Shown here: piece by piece, positions 13,107-25,485 of the stretch
How the letters are laid out: every line of letters starts with the position of its first letter
How positions within the stretch are numbered: the stretch's first letter is position 1
From: Thinopyrum elongatum
Lineage: Eukaryota > Streptophyta > Magnoliopsida > Poales > Poaceae
Length of the DNA stretch: 64,000 bases
NCBI GenBank assembly: GCA_011799875.1
Contig: CM022302.1
Location: 524,348,228-524,412,227 of the forward strand
Direction: 5' to 3'
Program-made: the position numbers and the translations under genes
Notes under the pieces: generated by a model
Database searches by the model: none
The model's input: only the letters and a program-made list of their open reading frames with translations
What the model was told of the DNA's origin: nothing

Positions 13107-14077
13107 TTGATGAACTTCTTTGGCAGGAGCTCTTCGAGGTGGAGGTCCTCGGAGGCATCTTCTAGTAGTGGCTCAATTCGTCGGTCTTATCTTGAACCAA
13201 GTGCAAGTTCAATACGGGATGCCGCTACCAAATCTTTTTTATGGTCGTGCGACAATTTCATGTTGAGTGCAGGTATCAAAGAAGAATTTAAGCAATATGT
13301 CCACAATGCCGAGCTCGGCCCTTCCATTCAAGATAAGTGCAACCAGTACCTCAGTCTTATAGAATCGTTTACTAAAGAGTTTAAATTTCATCCTCGTGAG
13401 TCTAGAGTCTCGTATAAACTTTACTATCGTTCAGTCACTATGCCTCTAGATGCATTCTGTGTTGCATGTAAAATTCCATATTGGGGTTTGATGGACGAAC
13501 CACCAAGGGCTGAGTATGAGTTAATTTTTAACTAGTCTTTAGAGGGGTGACGCAAGGTAGAATAAAAAGTATTCATTTCCCATCAATTCAATACTTTGCA
13601 CTATTTAATGGAAAATGCATCGTAGGCAAACAAGACTGTAGTACACTTTGTGCTCCTGACTTGAGCCTCATATACACTGCCCTCACTGGTGTTAAATGCT
13701 ATAACCTTGGAGCGATTGTTGCACGTAGACTGCAACACAATGCTGGTAGTGGATATTTTTATGGTGGGATTTATGCTTCACGCTTAGCAGAAGAGTTAGG
13801 TGTTTCACCTGAGCCTAATGACCCCATCCTTCCCACTCAGTACTTAGACTTTGATGCCATGAAACGTCATAAGTTCCTTACTGGGGAAATCCATAATTAT
13901 ACTTATAACCTATTGTTCAATAAAAAGTCCGTTGTGGACACCTTTTTGCCTGTGCCTGCTCTCTTTGATTTTCACAGCAAGGGAAGGTATTATGTTCTTA
14001 AGAGCGAGGTCCGCGCACACAACGCAGAGGTTAAGGCTGCTCACGGGCTGAGGAGTCTGCACCAAGAGCCTCCGTGA
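13107..14077 (+). pseudogene. Athila ORF-1-like protein (frameshifted)
   Basis: Two overlapping frames (13107-13535 and 13547-14077) make one protein of about 320 residues, with one frameshift near 13535-13547. The N-terminus is Ser/Arg-rich (about residues 5-30). A conserved central part follows, with YYRSVTMPLDAFCVACKIP and, after the shift, IKSIHFPSIQYFALF, LGAIVARRL and GGIYASRLAEELG. This pattern resembles the ATHILA ORF-1 family found in Athila-type Gypsy elements, whose role is unknown. No transmembrane segment or signal peptide stands out, so I would not call it an envelope protein. The next stop (14075-14077) looks natural. Confidence 0.7.
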
Positions 14078-16230
14078 GCTATCACTCTGATTATTACGCA
14101 GGCCGCGAGTAGCGATTACCAAGTTAGGCGAAAAGCCTAAGCTTGGGGAGTACGTATTTCCACCAACATTACATTCATGTTCACAAATCTCATTCCAGTT
14201 GTCGGTGTTCACACTTTTTCCTTGTATCATCCATGCTAGATTTATTTTCTCGTTTTCTTCTTGTGTGTTTGAAAAACTTTGAGAAAATTCAAAAATATTT
14301 CCTGCTTCTTTTCAGTTTTTCTTTCTAGTGTAGTTAGTTGTAGTATTAAAAAGAAAACCCAAAAAGATTTCCTTGTTCTTCTTTTGCTTGTTGGGAGCTT
14401 TCCCGTGTAAATAGTTTTTCTCGTTTTTGTTTTTCCCTCTTTAATTTGCTTTCTTCTAGAAAAAACTAAAAACTCCAAAAATATTTCAGTGTGTTTCTCT
14501 GAATTTCTTTTCTTTTTATTGAGTCATACCAAGGAGAAGACCATGATGAAAACGTTGAGTGGCTCTCATATACATTATTACTGATCTAACGATGAGCCCA
14601 AATTACCTTGTTTTCTCCTTTGAATAAAATGTTTGCAGATTCCAGCTTTGTCCACGAAACTCTTGCACTATTATTATTTCCATATCATTCGATCGTGCAA
14701 GTGAAAGGCAATAATGACGATATTTGATGAACTAGCTCTGGCAGAGAGAAACGGGTATGAACTCAATTTGTTCTATTTTTGTAAATATGTTTAACCTAGT
14801 ATCCATGATTCAGCCTATTATGATTAAACATGTTTGCAATGACAATTAGAGATTATAGTTTCTCATGCCATGCTTAAGTAGCTAGGAGTGGATAATGATT
14901 TATCTTGGATGTCAACATGCATTAAAATGATTGTGATGTGGTATGATGATATGGTATCCTCCTCCGAATGTTTGAGTGGCTTGACTTGACACATGTTCAT
15001 GCATGTAGTTGAATCAAAACCAACATAGCCTCTATGATATATGTTCATGGTGTTCATATCCTACTCATGCTAGTATCCAATGTTACTTATGCATAATGCA
15101 TGTTCATGGCCGTTTTTGCTCTCTAGCTGGCCGCTTCTCAACCTATTTGCTAGCCTTCGCCTGTACTAAGTGGGAATACTGCTGGTGCATCAAAATCCTG
15201 AAACCCAAGTTATTCCAGATGAGTCCACCATATATCTACCTATATGCGGTATTACCCTGCCGTTCGAAGTAAATTTGCATGTGCCACCTCTAAAAACTTC
15301 AAATAAACATCCATTTTTGTGTGCATGGATTGTTCATAGAGCGACATGAGGTAGTCAGTATCTTCCATGCTAAGCGGGTTATTCTCATGATGAGTGTTTA
15401 TTCACTCGTCCTTGCATGAGAGGGGCGGTAATAGGGATTCCCGGTCCAGAATTCAAAATTGCAAATAATTAAACAAAACTCCCCCAGGATTGTTGTTGGT
15501 ATGAACGGTACCCGTGGATTTGTTAGCCATGGAGTGTGTCTGTTGGTGGAGGGGGAGTAAACCTTTACGTTTTATCGCTTGGGAACCGCCACTAATGTGT
15601 TTAGCATGGAAGATACCGATAACTAATAGTCGCGAAGTAAACAGGAAGGGTGCATTTCTCAAAATTTCATTTATCTCTGTTTTAAAAAAATATGAGCTCT
15701 GGCACCACTGCAAATCACTGCTTCCCTTTGCGAAGGGACTATCTATTTACTTTTATGTTGTGTCATCACCTTCTCAAATAAGCGCCAGATCTGAGAGCAC
15801 TATTGTCATCCTCATGCATTGCGTATAGCTAATGTTGGGTGCATCATGACTAGATCTTTACTACCATGAATTACAATGTTTAGTCGCTACTTGAACTTTG
15901 GAGGTGCTCTGCATTTTTGTTTTGCGGTCTCAGAAAGGGCTAGCGAGATACCACTATTGTCATATTATATCATGGTTGTTTTGACAAAGTGTTGTCATTT
16001 GAGATATCCTATTATTGCTCGCTAGTTGTTTACGCCATTGATATGAGTTAATATAATTTTTAAGAGTTATTGTTGGCATGGTTAGTCATGATCTTTGCTG
16101 AAAACCTAGCTGCTACTTAAGCTTATTTATGTAAACAAGAGCAAAAGAGTTCGTAAAAGTTTTTCTTTTTCACTTTCAGTTTATCAACTGAATTGCTTGA
16201 GGACAAGCAAAGGTTTAAGCTTGGGGGAGT
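14078..16230 (+). other. Non-coding 3' region of the WHAM-like element
   Basis: No coding region is supported across about 2.1 kb. A polypurine-like motif, AAAAGCCTAAGCTTGGGGAG, lies at 14131-14150, and the true tract (GGTTTAAGCTTGGGGGAGT) lies next to the 3' LTR. The region between is AT-rich with short T runs. In an autonomous relative this interval or the one before it would hold pol. Confidence 0.6.
16211..16230 (+). other. Polypurine tract of the WHAM-like element
   Basis: AGGTTTAAGCTTGGGGGAGT ends directly at the 3' LTR start. Confidence 0.8.
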
Positions 16231-17633
16231 TGATACGTCTCCGTCTTATCTACTTTTCCTAATGCTTTTCCTCTTGTTTTGGACTCTAATTTGTACGATT
16301 TTAATGAAACTAACCCGGACTGACGCTGTTTTCAGCAGAATTACCATGGTGTTGTTTTTGTGCAGAAATAAAAGTTCTCGGAATGGAACGAAACTTTTTG
16401 AAGATTTTTTATGGAATAAAAGAAAAATACTGGAGCCAAGAACCACCGGAGGGGGGGCCCCTGGGTGAGCACAACCCACCAGGGCGCGCCCCCTCCTGGC
16501 GCGCCCAGGTGGGTTGTCCCCACCTGGTGGCCCTGCTGACCCTATCTCCAATGCTATAAATTCACATTTTCGGAGAAAAAATAGGGGAGGAAGAATTATT
16601 GCGTTTCACGAGACAGAGCCGCCGCCACCTCCTGTTCTTCATCGGGAGGCCAGATCTGGAGTCCGTTTGGGGCTCCGGAGAGGGGAATCTTCGATCTTCG
16701 TCATCACCAACCCTTCTCCATCGCCAATTCAATTATGCTCCCCACCGGGAGTGAGTAGTTCCTTCGTAGGCTCGTTGGTCGGTGAGGTGTTGGATGAGAT
16801 TCATCATGTAATCGAGTTAGTTTTCTTAGGGCTTGATCCTAGTATCCATTATGTTATGAGATTGATGTTGCTATGACTTTGCCATGCTTAATGCTTGTCA
16901 CTTTGGGCCCGGGTGCCATGATTTCAGATCTGAACCGTTTATGTTATCACCATTATATCTATGTTCTAGATCCGATCTTGCAATTATAGTCACCTACTAC
17001 GTGTTATGATCCGCAAACCCCGGAGTGACAATAGTCGGGATACTTTCCGGTGATGACCGTAGTTTGAGGAGTTCATGTATTCACTATGTGTTAATGCTTT
17101 GTTTCAGTATTCTATTAAAAGGAGACCTTAATATCCCTTAGTTTCCTTATGGACCCCGCTACCACGGGAGGGTAGGACAAAAGATTTCATGCAAGGTCTT
17201 TCCATAAGCACGTATGACTATTTACGAAATACATGCCTACATTATATTTATGAAATGGAGCTAGTGCCGTATCGCCCTAGGTTATGACTGTTATATGATG
17301 AATATCATCTAACAAATTCACCGATCCAATGCCTACGATTTTCTCGTATATTGTTCCTGCTAAGTTACTACTGTTACTGTTGCACTTGCTACAAAATCAT
17401 TGCTATCACTGTTACCGTTACTATTACTGTTGCTACTACTATCAAAACTATCATACTACTTTGCTACTGATCACTTTGCTGCAGATAATTAATCTCCAGG
17501 TGTGGTTGAATTGACAACTCAGCTGCTAATACTGGCAAATATTCTTTGGCTCCCCTTGTGTCGAATCAATAAATTTGGGTTGAATACTCTACCCTCGAAA
17601 ATTGTTGCGATCCCCTATACTTGTGGGTTATCA
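16231..17633 (+). mobile_element. 3' LTR of the nested WHAM-like Gypsy element
   Basis: This LTR is 1403 bp, collinear with 8047-9458 and with scattered substitutions that cluster in the first 100 bp. It ends GGGTTATCA at 17633, followed by the TSD GCCAT. It keeps the stem-loop (16471-16517) and the CTATAAATT TATA box near 16553. Confidence 0.92.
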
Positions 17634-17638
17634 GCCAT

Positions 17639-19219
17639 TTGTCAAAATCTAGGCTCATCATAGCTTCTTCGTAGTTCATAGGTTCGTCGTTGTCTAACAA
17701 CATGACTTCCAGGACAAGATTACCATACCATTCTGGTGTGGTACGTGTTCTGGTCGACCTACGAGGTTCAGTAGTAACTTGATCTGAAGTTTCATGATCA
17801 TCATCATTAGCTTCTTCTCTAGTTGGTGTAGGCATCACGGGAATGATTTTCTCTGATGTGCTACTTTCCAATTTGAGAGAAGGTACAACTACCTCATCAA
17901 GTTCTACTTTCCTCCCACTCACTTCTTTCTAGAGAAACTCTTTCTCTAGAAATGACCTATTCTTAGCAACAACGATCTTGCCTTCAGATCTGTGGTAGAA
18001 GGTATACCCAATAGTTTCTTTAGGGTATCCTATGAAGACGCATTTCTCCGCTTTGGGTTCGAGCTTATCAGGCTGAAGCCTTTTGACATAAGTGTCGCAT
18101 CCCCAAACTTTAAGAAATGACAGCTTAGGTTTCTTGCCAAACCATAGTTCATACGGTGTTGTCTCAATGCATTTAGATGGTGCCCTATTTAACGTGAATG
18201 CGGCTATCTCTAATGCATAACCCCAAAATGATAAAGGCAAATCAGTAGATACATCATAGAACGCACCATACCAAATAAAGTACGGTTACAACATTCGGAC
18301 ACACCATTACGCTGTGGTGTTTCAGGTGGTGAGAGTTGTGAAACAATTCCACATTGTTTTAGATGAAGGCCAAACTCGTAACTTAGATATTCACCTCCAC
18401 GATCAGATCGTAGTAATTTTATTTTCTTGTTACGATGAGTCTCCACTTCATTATGAAATTATTTGAACTTTTCAAATGTTTCAGACTTGTGTTTCATCAA
18501 GTAGATATATCCATACCTACTCAAATCATCTGGGAGGGTCAGAAAATAACGATACCCGCCGCGTGCTTCAACACTCATCGGACCGCATACATCGGTATGT
18601 ATTATCTCCAATAAGTCATTAGCTCGCTCCATTGTTCCGGAGAACGGAATTTTAGTCATCTTACCCATGAGGCATGGTTCTCAAGTATCAAATGATTCAT
18701 AATCAAGTGATTCCAAAAGTCCATCTGTATGGAGTTTCTTCATGCGCTTTACACCAATATGACCTAAACGGCAGTGCCACAAGTATGTTGCACTATCATT
18801 ATCAACTTTGCATCTTTTGGTATCAATATTATGAATATGTGTATCACTATGATCGAGATTCAACAAGAATAGACCATTCACTAAGTGTGCATGACCATAA
18901 AAGATGTTACTCATATAAATAGAACAACCATTATTCTCTGACTTTTATGAATAACCTTCTCGCAATAAACAAGATCCAGATATAATGTTCATGCTCAACG
19001 CTGGCACCAAATAACAATTACTGAGGTCTAAAACTAATCCCGAAGGTAGATGTAGAGGTAGTGTGTCGACGGCGATCACATCAACCTTGGAACCATTTCC
19101 GACGCGCATCGTGAGCTCGTCCTTAGCCAATCTTCATTTATTCCAAAGGTCCTATTTCGAGTTACAAATGTGAGCAACCGAACCAATATCAAATACCCAG
19201 GCGCTACTATGAGCATTAG
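17639..19219 (-). pseudogene. Copia pol, 5' part: protease and integrase
   Basis: Read leftwards, this is the first part of the Copia pol. The protease start WVFDIGSVAHICNS lies at about 19155-19200, where the catalytic Asp-Thr-Gly has become Asp-Ile-Gly. The pre-integrase motif WHCRLGHIG is near 18760-18785. The integrase core shows IHTDVCGPM near 18580-18600, DRGGEYLSYEF near 18380-18410 and NGVSECC near 18290-18310. The C-terminal integrase region contains the SFLKVWGCDTYV segment and an acidic linker. Stops lie near 19150, 18940, 18670 and 18450 and one frame change near 18225. The gene is cut at 17638 by the Gypsy insertion and continues at 8041. It is non-functional. Confidence 0.92.
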
Positions 19220-20093
19220 AAAGGAACACATCAATAACATGTATATCAAATATACCTTTGTTCACTTTGCCATCCTTCTTATCTGCCAAATACTTGGGGC
19301 AGTTCCGCTTCCAGTGACCATTTCCTTTGCAGTAGAAGCACGCAGTTTCAGGCTTGGGTCCAGCTTTGGGCTTCTTCATGGGAGCGGCAACTTGCTTGCC
19401 AGTCTTCTTGTAATTCCCTTTCTTTCCCTTGCCTTTTTTCTTGAAACTGGTGGTCTTGTTAACCATCAACACTTGATGCTCTTTCTTGATATCTACCACT
19501 GCGGATTTCAGCATCGCGAAGAGCTCGGGAATCGTTTTCGTCATCCCTTGCATATTATATTTCATCACGAAGCCTTTGTAGCTTGGTGGCAGTGACTGAA
19601 GAACTCTGTCAATAACAATCTCAACTGGAAGATCAATTCCCAGCTGAGTCAAGTGGTTGTGGTACCCAGATATTCTGAGTATGTGTTCACTGACAGAACT
19701 GTTCTCCTCCATCTTACAACTAAAGAACTTGTTGGAGACTTCATATCTCTCAACCCGGGCATTAGCTTGAAATATCAACTTCAGCTCTTGGAACATCTCA
19801 CATGCTCCGTGGCGTTCAAAACACTTTTGAAGTCCCGGTTCTAATCCGTAAAGCATGGCACACTAAACTATCGAGTAGTCTTCAGATCGAGCCTGCCAGA
19901 CGTTCATAACGTCTGCATCAGCTCCTGCAGCAGGTCTGTCACCTAGCGGTGCATCAAGGACATAATTATTCTGTGCAGGAATGAGGATAATCCTCAAGTT
20001 ACGGACCTAGTCTGTGTAGTTGCTAGCATCATCTTTCAACTTAGCTTTCTCTAGGAACACATTAAAATTCAAGGGAACGGTAGCACGGGCCAT
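19220..20093 (-). pseudogene. Copia gag with zinc knuckle
   Basis: The gag starts at the ATG read from 20093 (MARATVPLNFN..F), after a 1.24-kb leader, the usual arrangement for BARE-type elements. In-frame TAG/TAA stops occur near 20009 and 19863. After them a long open part begins at 19856. The UBN2-type gag core (MFQELKLIFQANARVERYEV..) spans about 19800-19480, a lysine-rich segment follows, and a CX2CX4HX4C zinc knuckle (CFYCKGNGHWKRNC) lies at 19300-19340. The knuckle is intact. The stops make the protein unproducible as a whole. It runs directly into the protease of pol in one frame, as is normal for this family. Confidence 0.9.
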
Positions 20094-21323
20094 TGATCTA
20101 CAACATAGATTTACAAAAACTATTAGGACTAAGTTCATGATAAATTTTAGTTCAATTAATCAAATTACTAATGAACTCCCACTTAAATCAACATCCCTCA
20201 AGTTGTCTAAGTGATACATGATCCAAATCAACTAACCCATGTCCGATCATCACATGAGTCAAGTTGATCATATCTACTATATGACTCACGTTCGACCTTT
20301 CAGTCTCCAGTGTTCCGAGACCATGTCTGTACATGCTAGGCTCGTCAAGTTTAACCCAAGTATTCTGCATGTGCAAAACTAGCTTACACCTGTTGTATGT
20401 GAATGTAGAATCTATCACACCCAATCATCATGAGGTGCCTCGAAACGATGAACTTTGGCAATGGTGCACACTCGGGGAGAACACTTTTATCTTGAAATTA
20501 AGTGAAGGGATCATCTTATAATGCTACCATTGTTCTAAGAAAAATAAGATGCATAAAGGATAAACATCACATGCAATCAAAATATGTGACATGATATGGC
20601 CATCATCATCTTGTGCTTTTGATCTCCATCTCCAAAGCAACGACATGATCTCCATCGTCACCGGTGCGACACCTTGATCTCCATCGTTGCGTCGGGGTTG
20701 TCTCGCCAACTATTGCTTCTACAACTATTGCTAACGCATAGCGATAAAGTAAAGCAATTACATGGCGCTTAGTGATTGACACGCAGGTCATACAATAATT
20801 AAAGACAACCATAAGGCTCCTGCCGGTTGTCATACTCATCGACAAGCAAGTCGTGAACTTATTACAAAACATGATCATCTCATACATCAACATATATCAT
20901 ATCACGTCTTGAACATATCACATCACAACATGCCCTGCAAAAACAAGTTAGATGTCCTCTACTTTGTTGTTGCAAGTTTTTACGTGGCTGCTACGGGCAA
21001 CTAGCAAGAACCATTCTTACCTACGCAAAACCAAAACGGTGATTATCAAGTTGCTATTTAACCTTCTGCAAGGACCGCCGTAGTAAAATTAGATTCAACT
21101 AAAGTGGGTGAAACAGACACCCGCCAACCACATTTATGCAAAACAAGTTTCATGTCAGTCGGTGGAACCGGTCTCATGTACGTGGACATGTAAGGTTGGT
21201 GCGAGCCACTTCATCCCACAATACCGCCGAATCAATATAATACATAGGTGATAAGCAATATGAATATCACCGCCCATAACTCATTTGTGTTCTACTCGTG
21301 CATATCATCTATGCATAGACCTG
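20094..21323 (-). other. 5' leader of the - strand Copia element
   Basis: About 1.2 kb lies between the primer site and gag with no supported coding region, as expected for the long leader of BARE/WIS elements. Short open frames here show no recognisable motif. Confidence 0.7.
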
Positions 21324-21335
21324 GCTCTGATACCA
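21324..21335 (-). other. Primer-binding site, initiator Met tRNA
   Basis: On the - strand this reads TGGTATCAGAGC, the standard complement of the 3' end of initiator Met tRNA. It starts one base after the LTR. Confidence 0.93.
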
Positions 21336-21336
21336 C

Positions 21337-23087
21337 TGTTGGGGAACGTTGCATGGAAAACAAAAACTTTTCTACGCACACGCAAGATCTATCCATGGAG
21401 ATGCATAGCTACGAGAGGGGGAGAGCATCTACATACCCTTGTAGATCACTAAGCGGAAGCGTTTATCAACGCCGCTAATGTAGTCATACAACTTCACGAT
21501 CTGTTCCGATCAAGCACCGAACGCACGGCACCTCCGCGTTCAGCACACGTTCAGCTCGATGACGTCCTCGCCTTCTCGATCCAGCAAGAGAGGCGAAGTA
21601 GTAGATGAGTTCCGGCATCATGAAGGCGTGATGACGGTGGTGGTGAAACTATTTCGCAAGGCTTCGCTAAGCACGACGATTTAGAGCGGAGGATGAACTA
21701 GAGGGAGAGGGGGTGCCGGCACACGGCTTGGGGATTCGTGGTGTGTGGCGTCCCTTCCCTTCCTCTGATATATATAGGTGGAGGGGGAGGGGAGGCAGCC
21801 CTAGGCGCCCCCTTTCCTTCCTTTAGGCGCCGAGGAGAAGGCAGGAGGGGGGCCGGCGGCTGCCCTGCCTCAGGCGCCCCCTTTCCTTTTTAACGCGAGG
21901 AAGAGAAGGCAAGAGGGGGCCGGCACTCTTCCTTTCTTCCCCAAGCCGGCGGCCATGAGGTGGGGCGCACCAGCCCCCCTTGTGGGCTGGTGTGCTCCCC
22001 TCGTTGGCCTGTTTGGCCCATTAACTCCCTGTGGCCTCCCGGAACCCCTTCCAGTCATCTGATAATTATCCGGTGCATTCCGAAACTCTTCCAGAGACCA
22101 AATACTATCATCCTATATATCAATCTTTACCTCCGGACAATTCCAGAGCTCCTCGTCATGTTCGTGATCTCACCTGGGACTCTGAACAACATTCGGTCAC
22201 CAACATACATAACACATATAGTACTATAGCGTCAACGAACGTTAAGCATGCGGACCCTACGGGTTCGAGAAGGATGAAAACATGACTGAGACGCTTCTCC
22301 GGTCAATAACCAATAGCGGGACCTGGATGCCCATATTGGTTCCTACACATTCTACGAAGATCTTTATCGGTCGAACCTTTATGACAACATACGTAGTTCC
22401 CTTTATCTGTCGGTATGTTACTTGCCCGAGATTCGATCGTCGGTATCTCCATACCTAGTTCAATCTCGTTACCGGCAAGTCTCTTTACTCATTCCGTAAT
22501 ACATCATCTTGTAACTAACTCCTTAGTCACTTTGCTTGCAAGCTTCTTGTGATGCTGTATTACCGAGAGGGCCCAGAGATATCTCTCCGTCATACGGAGT
22601 GACAAATCCCAATCTTGATTCACGCCAACTCAACAGACACTTTCGGAGATACCTATAGAGCACCTTTATGATCACCTAGTTACGAAATGACATTTGATAG
22701 CACACAAGGTATTCCTCCGGTATCCAGGAGTTGCATGATCTCATGGGCGAAGGAATATGTATTTGACATTAAGAAAGCAGTAGCAATAAACTGAACGATC
22801 GTATGCTAAGCTAACGGATGGGTCTTATCCATCACATCATTCTCCTAATGATGTGATCCTGTTATCAAGTGACAACACATGTCTATGGTCAGAAAACCTT
22901 AACCATCTTTTGATCAATGAGCTAGTCTAGTAGAGGCTTACTAGGGACTTGGTATTTGTTTACGTATTCACACATGTATTTAAGTTTCCGATCAATACAA
23001 TTATTTCATGAATAATAAACCTTTATCATGATTAAGGAAATATAATAATAAACACTTTATTATTGTCTATAGTGCATATTTCCAACA
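21337..23087 (-). mobile_element. 5' LTR of the - strand Copia element
   Basis: This LTR is 1751 bp, starting (on the + strand) TGTTGGGGAACG at 21337 and ending TTCCAACA. The TATA box read on the - strand lies at 21768-21776, inside a short unexpanded TA run. It is the promoter-bearing partner of the LTR at 4656-6489. Confidence 0.93.
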
Positions 23088-23092
23088 GTGGC

Positions 23093-23440
23093 CACCGTGC
23101 TTTGGAACCAGAAATCCCCACACAGAGTGAGGGTTAGTTGACGACGCGTTGTATATATGTATGTCACAGCACACTTCAAGCCGGTGATGGGGATTCATGC
23201 ATGCGTATGTACGTATGTGCTCAAACTTAGGTCTGGAATCTCACCATGACCTACTACGATAACACAAACCAAAGAAGAAGAGTCCACCATGGTAACCTAT
23301 TTCGTTGTCGGTCAAAGTGATCATGGATGTCCACGCGGGCCCATAAATATATAGGCTTGCCGCTGATAACCACGTAAGGGGGAGTACCGTTTGAAGACAA
23401 CTACTGCATGCATGTGTCCCAAACATATGCATGTGTCTCC
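23093..23440. repeat. Diverged repeat unit U2 (continues from 4655)
   Basis: Joined to 4620-4655 by removing the Copia insertion, this forms a unit whose parts recur at 24885-25142. Shared landmarks are CACACAGAG (near 23115 and 24954), ATGCATGCGTA (near 23200 and 25030), TGTGCTCAAACT and ACACAAACCAAA-like stretches, then a CTCTCGCTGTCG-like stretch. The second half also matches 4480-4615. No coding potential was seen. Confidence 0.6.
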
Positions 23441-24374
23441 TAGGAGTACATACTCGTAGCCATGTGTCTCTTGTAGATTTTTTTTCTAGCGTCAAACCCA
23501 TTTAGATTTACATTTAAATAATAAAAGTAAAAAAGTTGGGTTGTTGGCGCTCCGATTTTCTAGTCACTTTATTTGCTATTCAACCACCTCTGACCTTATC
23601 CGTTTCTCCACCAGTTGCATCGGCATCTAATGGCGGCGGCCGCTCGCATTGGCCACATCACCGGCTTCCAGGAGAGAAGGGCATCGCTCGGCAGCGGCCA
23701 GCATGGAAGTACACCAGCGGCTCACTGCTAGGATCAGGTGAGAAAAATGTTTGCCGGCGGCTACTTGCACATCTACATACGTCTTGATTTTTTCCATCTT
23801 TGTTAGAGGTTCTAGTTCTTTCTTCCCCTGTGAAATCGGACATATGAAACCCCCAATAGGAGAGACAACAGACTGGAGAGCTGCGGATTTTATCAAGATT
23901 TTCATCTAATTCTCACAGCTGCCTGTGATAATGGACGGTATGCAGAAAAATTCAGTATGTGCCCCTTGAAACAACACATTATATACTCCTTCGAAACAGT
24001 ATATGCTCCTTTAAAAAGCAGTATATACCACATGACAATATATACTGTTTTTTTTCCTTCAATTAGTTCTCTTTAAACTTCTGTGTGATGAGCATCTGCA
24101 TAGATATACTAGTCCATTTCATCCAACAACGTAGACATCACGCATTATACTACGAGTAAATCATATTCCGATTTGCAATTAATAATTAAATAGTACTGCA
24201 CACACACGCTCCCCTGATTCTAGTGAGGTAGTTCCATGCATGGCTGCATGCACGCATGGTCACGTAACCAATTTAGTTGCACGCGAGCAGTTAGTTTGCT
24301 ACTGGATTGGATCAACCCAAAAAATACCCGTGAAGAGGTGGGAGTATGTACTCTTGGGAGTACAGAAGAGGAGT

Positions 24375-24376
<2 letters not shown>
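23441..24376. other. Unassigned non-coding interval
   Basis: I recognise no gene or element here. A GC-rich patch at 23590-23770 contains overlapping short open frames without known motifs. Near 23960-24050 a short imperfect repeat of GTATATACTCCTT-like units occurs three times. The rest looks like old, decayed sequence. Confidence 0.4.

Positions 24377-24420
<44 letters not shown>
24377..24420. repeat. (TA)n microsatellite, left of the MITE
   Basis: Forty-four bases of alternating TA end where the MITE starts. A matching TA run restarts at 24797, so the MITE sits within one TA tract. Confidence 0.9.
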
Positions 24421-24423
<3 letters not shown>

Positions 24424-24792
24424 ATACTATTCATCACCCAAGATGCAGAATAAGTTATTCTTCACCCGAGGTAATCTTACGATCGCTTCATAAATAAATT
24501 ACGTTTGAAATACAAATAGTTACATTCATATCGATTCTCTACATAAAATTTGGTATAAGAAAACAAAAATATAGGTTATAAGACCAGAAATATCGCATTT
24601 TATGTATGTTTTTACGTTCGTAATTTTACGTAACATAAAATATTTTTTACAGTGAGTATATATTTTCTTACGTTCTCTTTTTACGTATGAAATAAGAAAA
24701 AAATTACGAAACCTAAAAATACGGTGCATTGTTGTCAAAATAGAGAGGGGGTGAAGAATAACTATTCCTCACCCAGGGTGACGAATAGCACG

Positions 24793-24796
<4 letters not shown>
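24421..24796. mobile_element. MITE-like element with about 45-bp terminal inverted repeats
   Basis: The left end (CTATTCATCACCC ... TTATTCTTCACCC, to about 24468) and the reverse complement of the right end (CTATTCGTCACCC ... TTATTCTTCACCC, from about 24750) form imperfect inverted repeats of roughly 45 bp. The interior is AT-rich, non-coding and itself partly palindromic (several TTACG/CGTAA motifs). At 376 bp with no ORF it fits a MITE. It is flanked by TA runs on both sides, so the target duplication cannot be read. I cannot assign the superfamily. Confidence 0.65.

Positions 24797-24882
<86 letters not shown>
24797..24882. repeat. (TA)n(GA)n compound microsatellite
   Basis: TA units run to 24848 and GA units from 24849 to 24882, then the sequence enters repeat unit U3. 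Confidence 0.95.
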
Positions 24883-24884
<2 letters not shown>

Positions 24885-24885
<1 letters not shown>

Positions 24886-25142
24886 GATGCGTGCATGTTT
24901 GAATACCATGCACAACATTGATGTGGCGTCTGCGTCGAAAATCGTACAGTCCTCACACAGAGCGAGATCGGTTCATGACGTGTCGTGGTGCTGCCCCTCC
25001 CCCCGCCGCCCACTTCGACCCGGTGGGAGGGATGCATGCGTACACATGCATGTGCTCAAACTATATCATGTCATCCAGAGGATGACCTATATACCGTAAT
25101 ACAAACCAAAAAATAATCCCCTCCTAACTCAAATTAACCTCT
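24885..25142. repeat. Diverged repeat unit U3
   Basis: This is collinear with the U2 unit (4620-4655 plus 23093-23330): CATGCACAACATTGATGTGGC, then CACACAGAGCGAG, GATGCATGCGTACA, TGTGCTCAAACT, ACAAACCAAA and CTCTCGCTGTCG in the same order. Homology stops near 25142, where the Gypsy remnant begins. Confidence 0.6.
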
Positions 25143-25485
25143 CTCGCTGTCGATAAAAAATAGAATAGTCTGTAGCAATCTGAATATTAACCATACTTAT
25201 ATAACTCTACATATTATGAAAAATTAGGACAACGTGGGCAATTTGTACATCCATTATATGTAAAAAATTCAGAATTTTTTCACGCTCTAGCAAATTTCAG
25301 TAATTCTGCTACAAGACGCAAAAGTTTCTGTTTTTTCATGGAATCGAGTCAACTATCATTCAAACCATCCTAAAGGCTTTACTTGTAACAAACACTAATT
25401 AAAACATAAAAACACAATCATAACAGTAGCATAATTGTGTGAACTCAAGAAAACAGGGTAATAAACAAGAAAATTGCGATAACTA

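Larger units (their letters stand above)
8047..17633 (+). mobile_element. Complete non-autonomous Athila-type Gypsy element (WHAM-like), nested in Copia pol
   Basis: The LTRs begin TGATACGTCTCCGTC and end TGTGGGTTATCA, and a 5-bp TSD GCCAT flanks the element (8042-8046 and 17634-17638). Order: 5' LTR 8047-9458, tRNA-Asp-type primer site 9470-9487, gag-protease 9537-12318, untranslated leader with an LTR-like stem-loop 12319-13106, Athila ORF-1-like gene 13107-14077, long non-coding tail, polypurine tract 16211-16230, 3' LTR 16231-17633. The total is 9587 bp. I see no reverse transcriptase, RNase H or integrase in any frame, so it must have moved with enzymes from another element. The WHAM label is from memory of LTR ends and could be another member of the Sabrina/WHAM group. 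Confidence 0.9.

Noticed and set aside
13107..14077. Reading the Athila ORF-1-like gene as a retroviral envelope gene
   Set aside because: No signal peptide, transmembrane segment or protease cleavage site is visible, and the motifs match the Athila ORF-1 type of unknown role.
23536..23905. Possible small gene in a GC-rich patch
   Set aside because: Overlapping short frames on both strands, no recognised motif, no convincing promoter or splice pattern.
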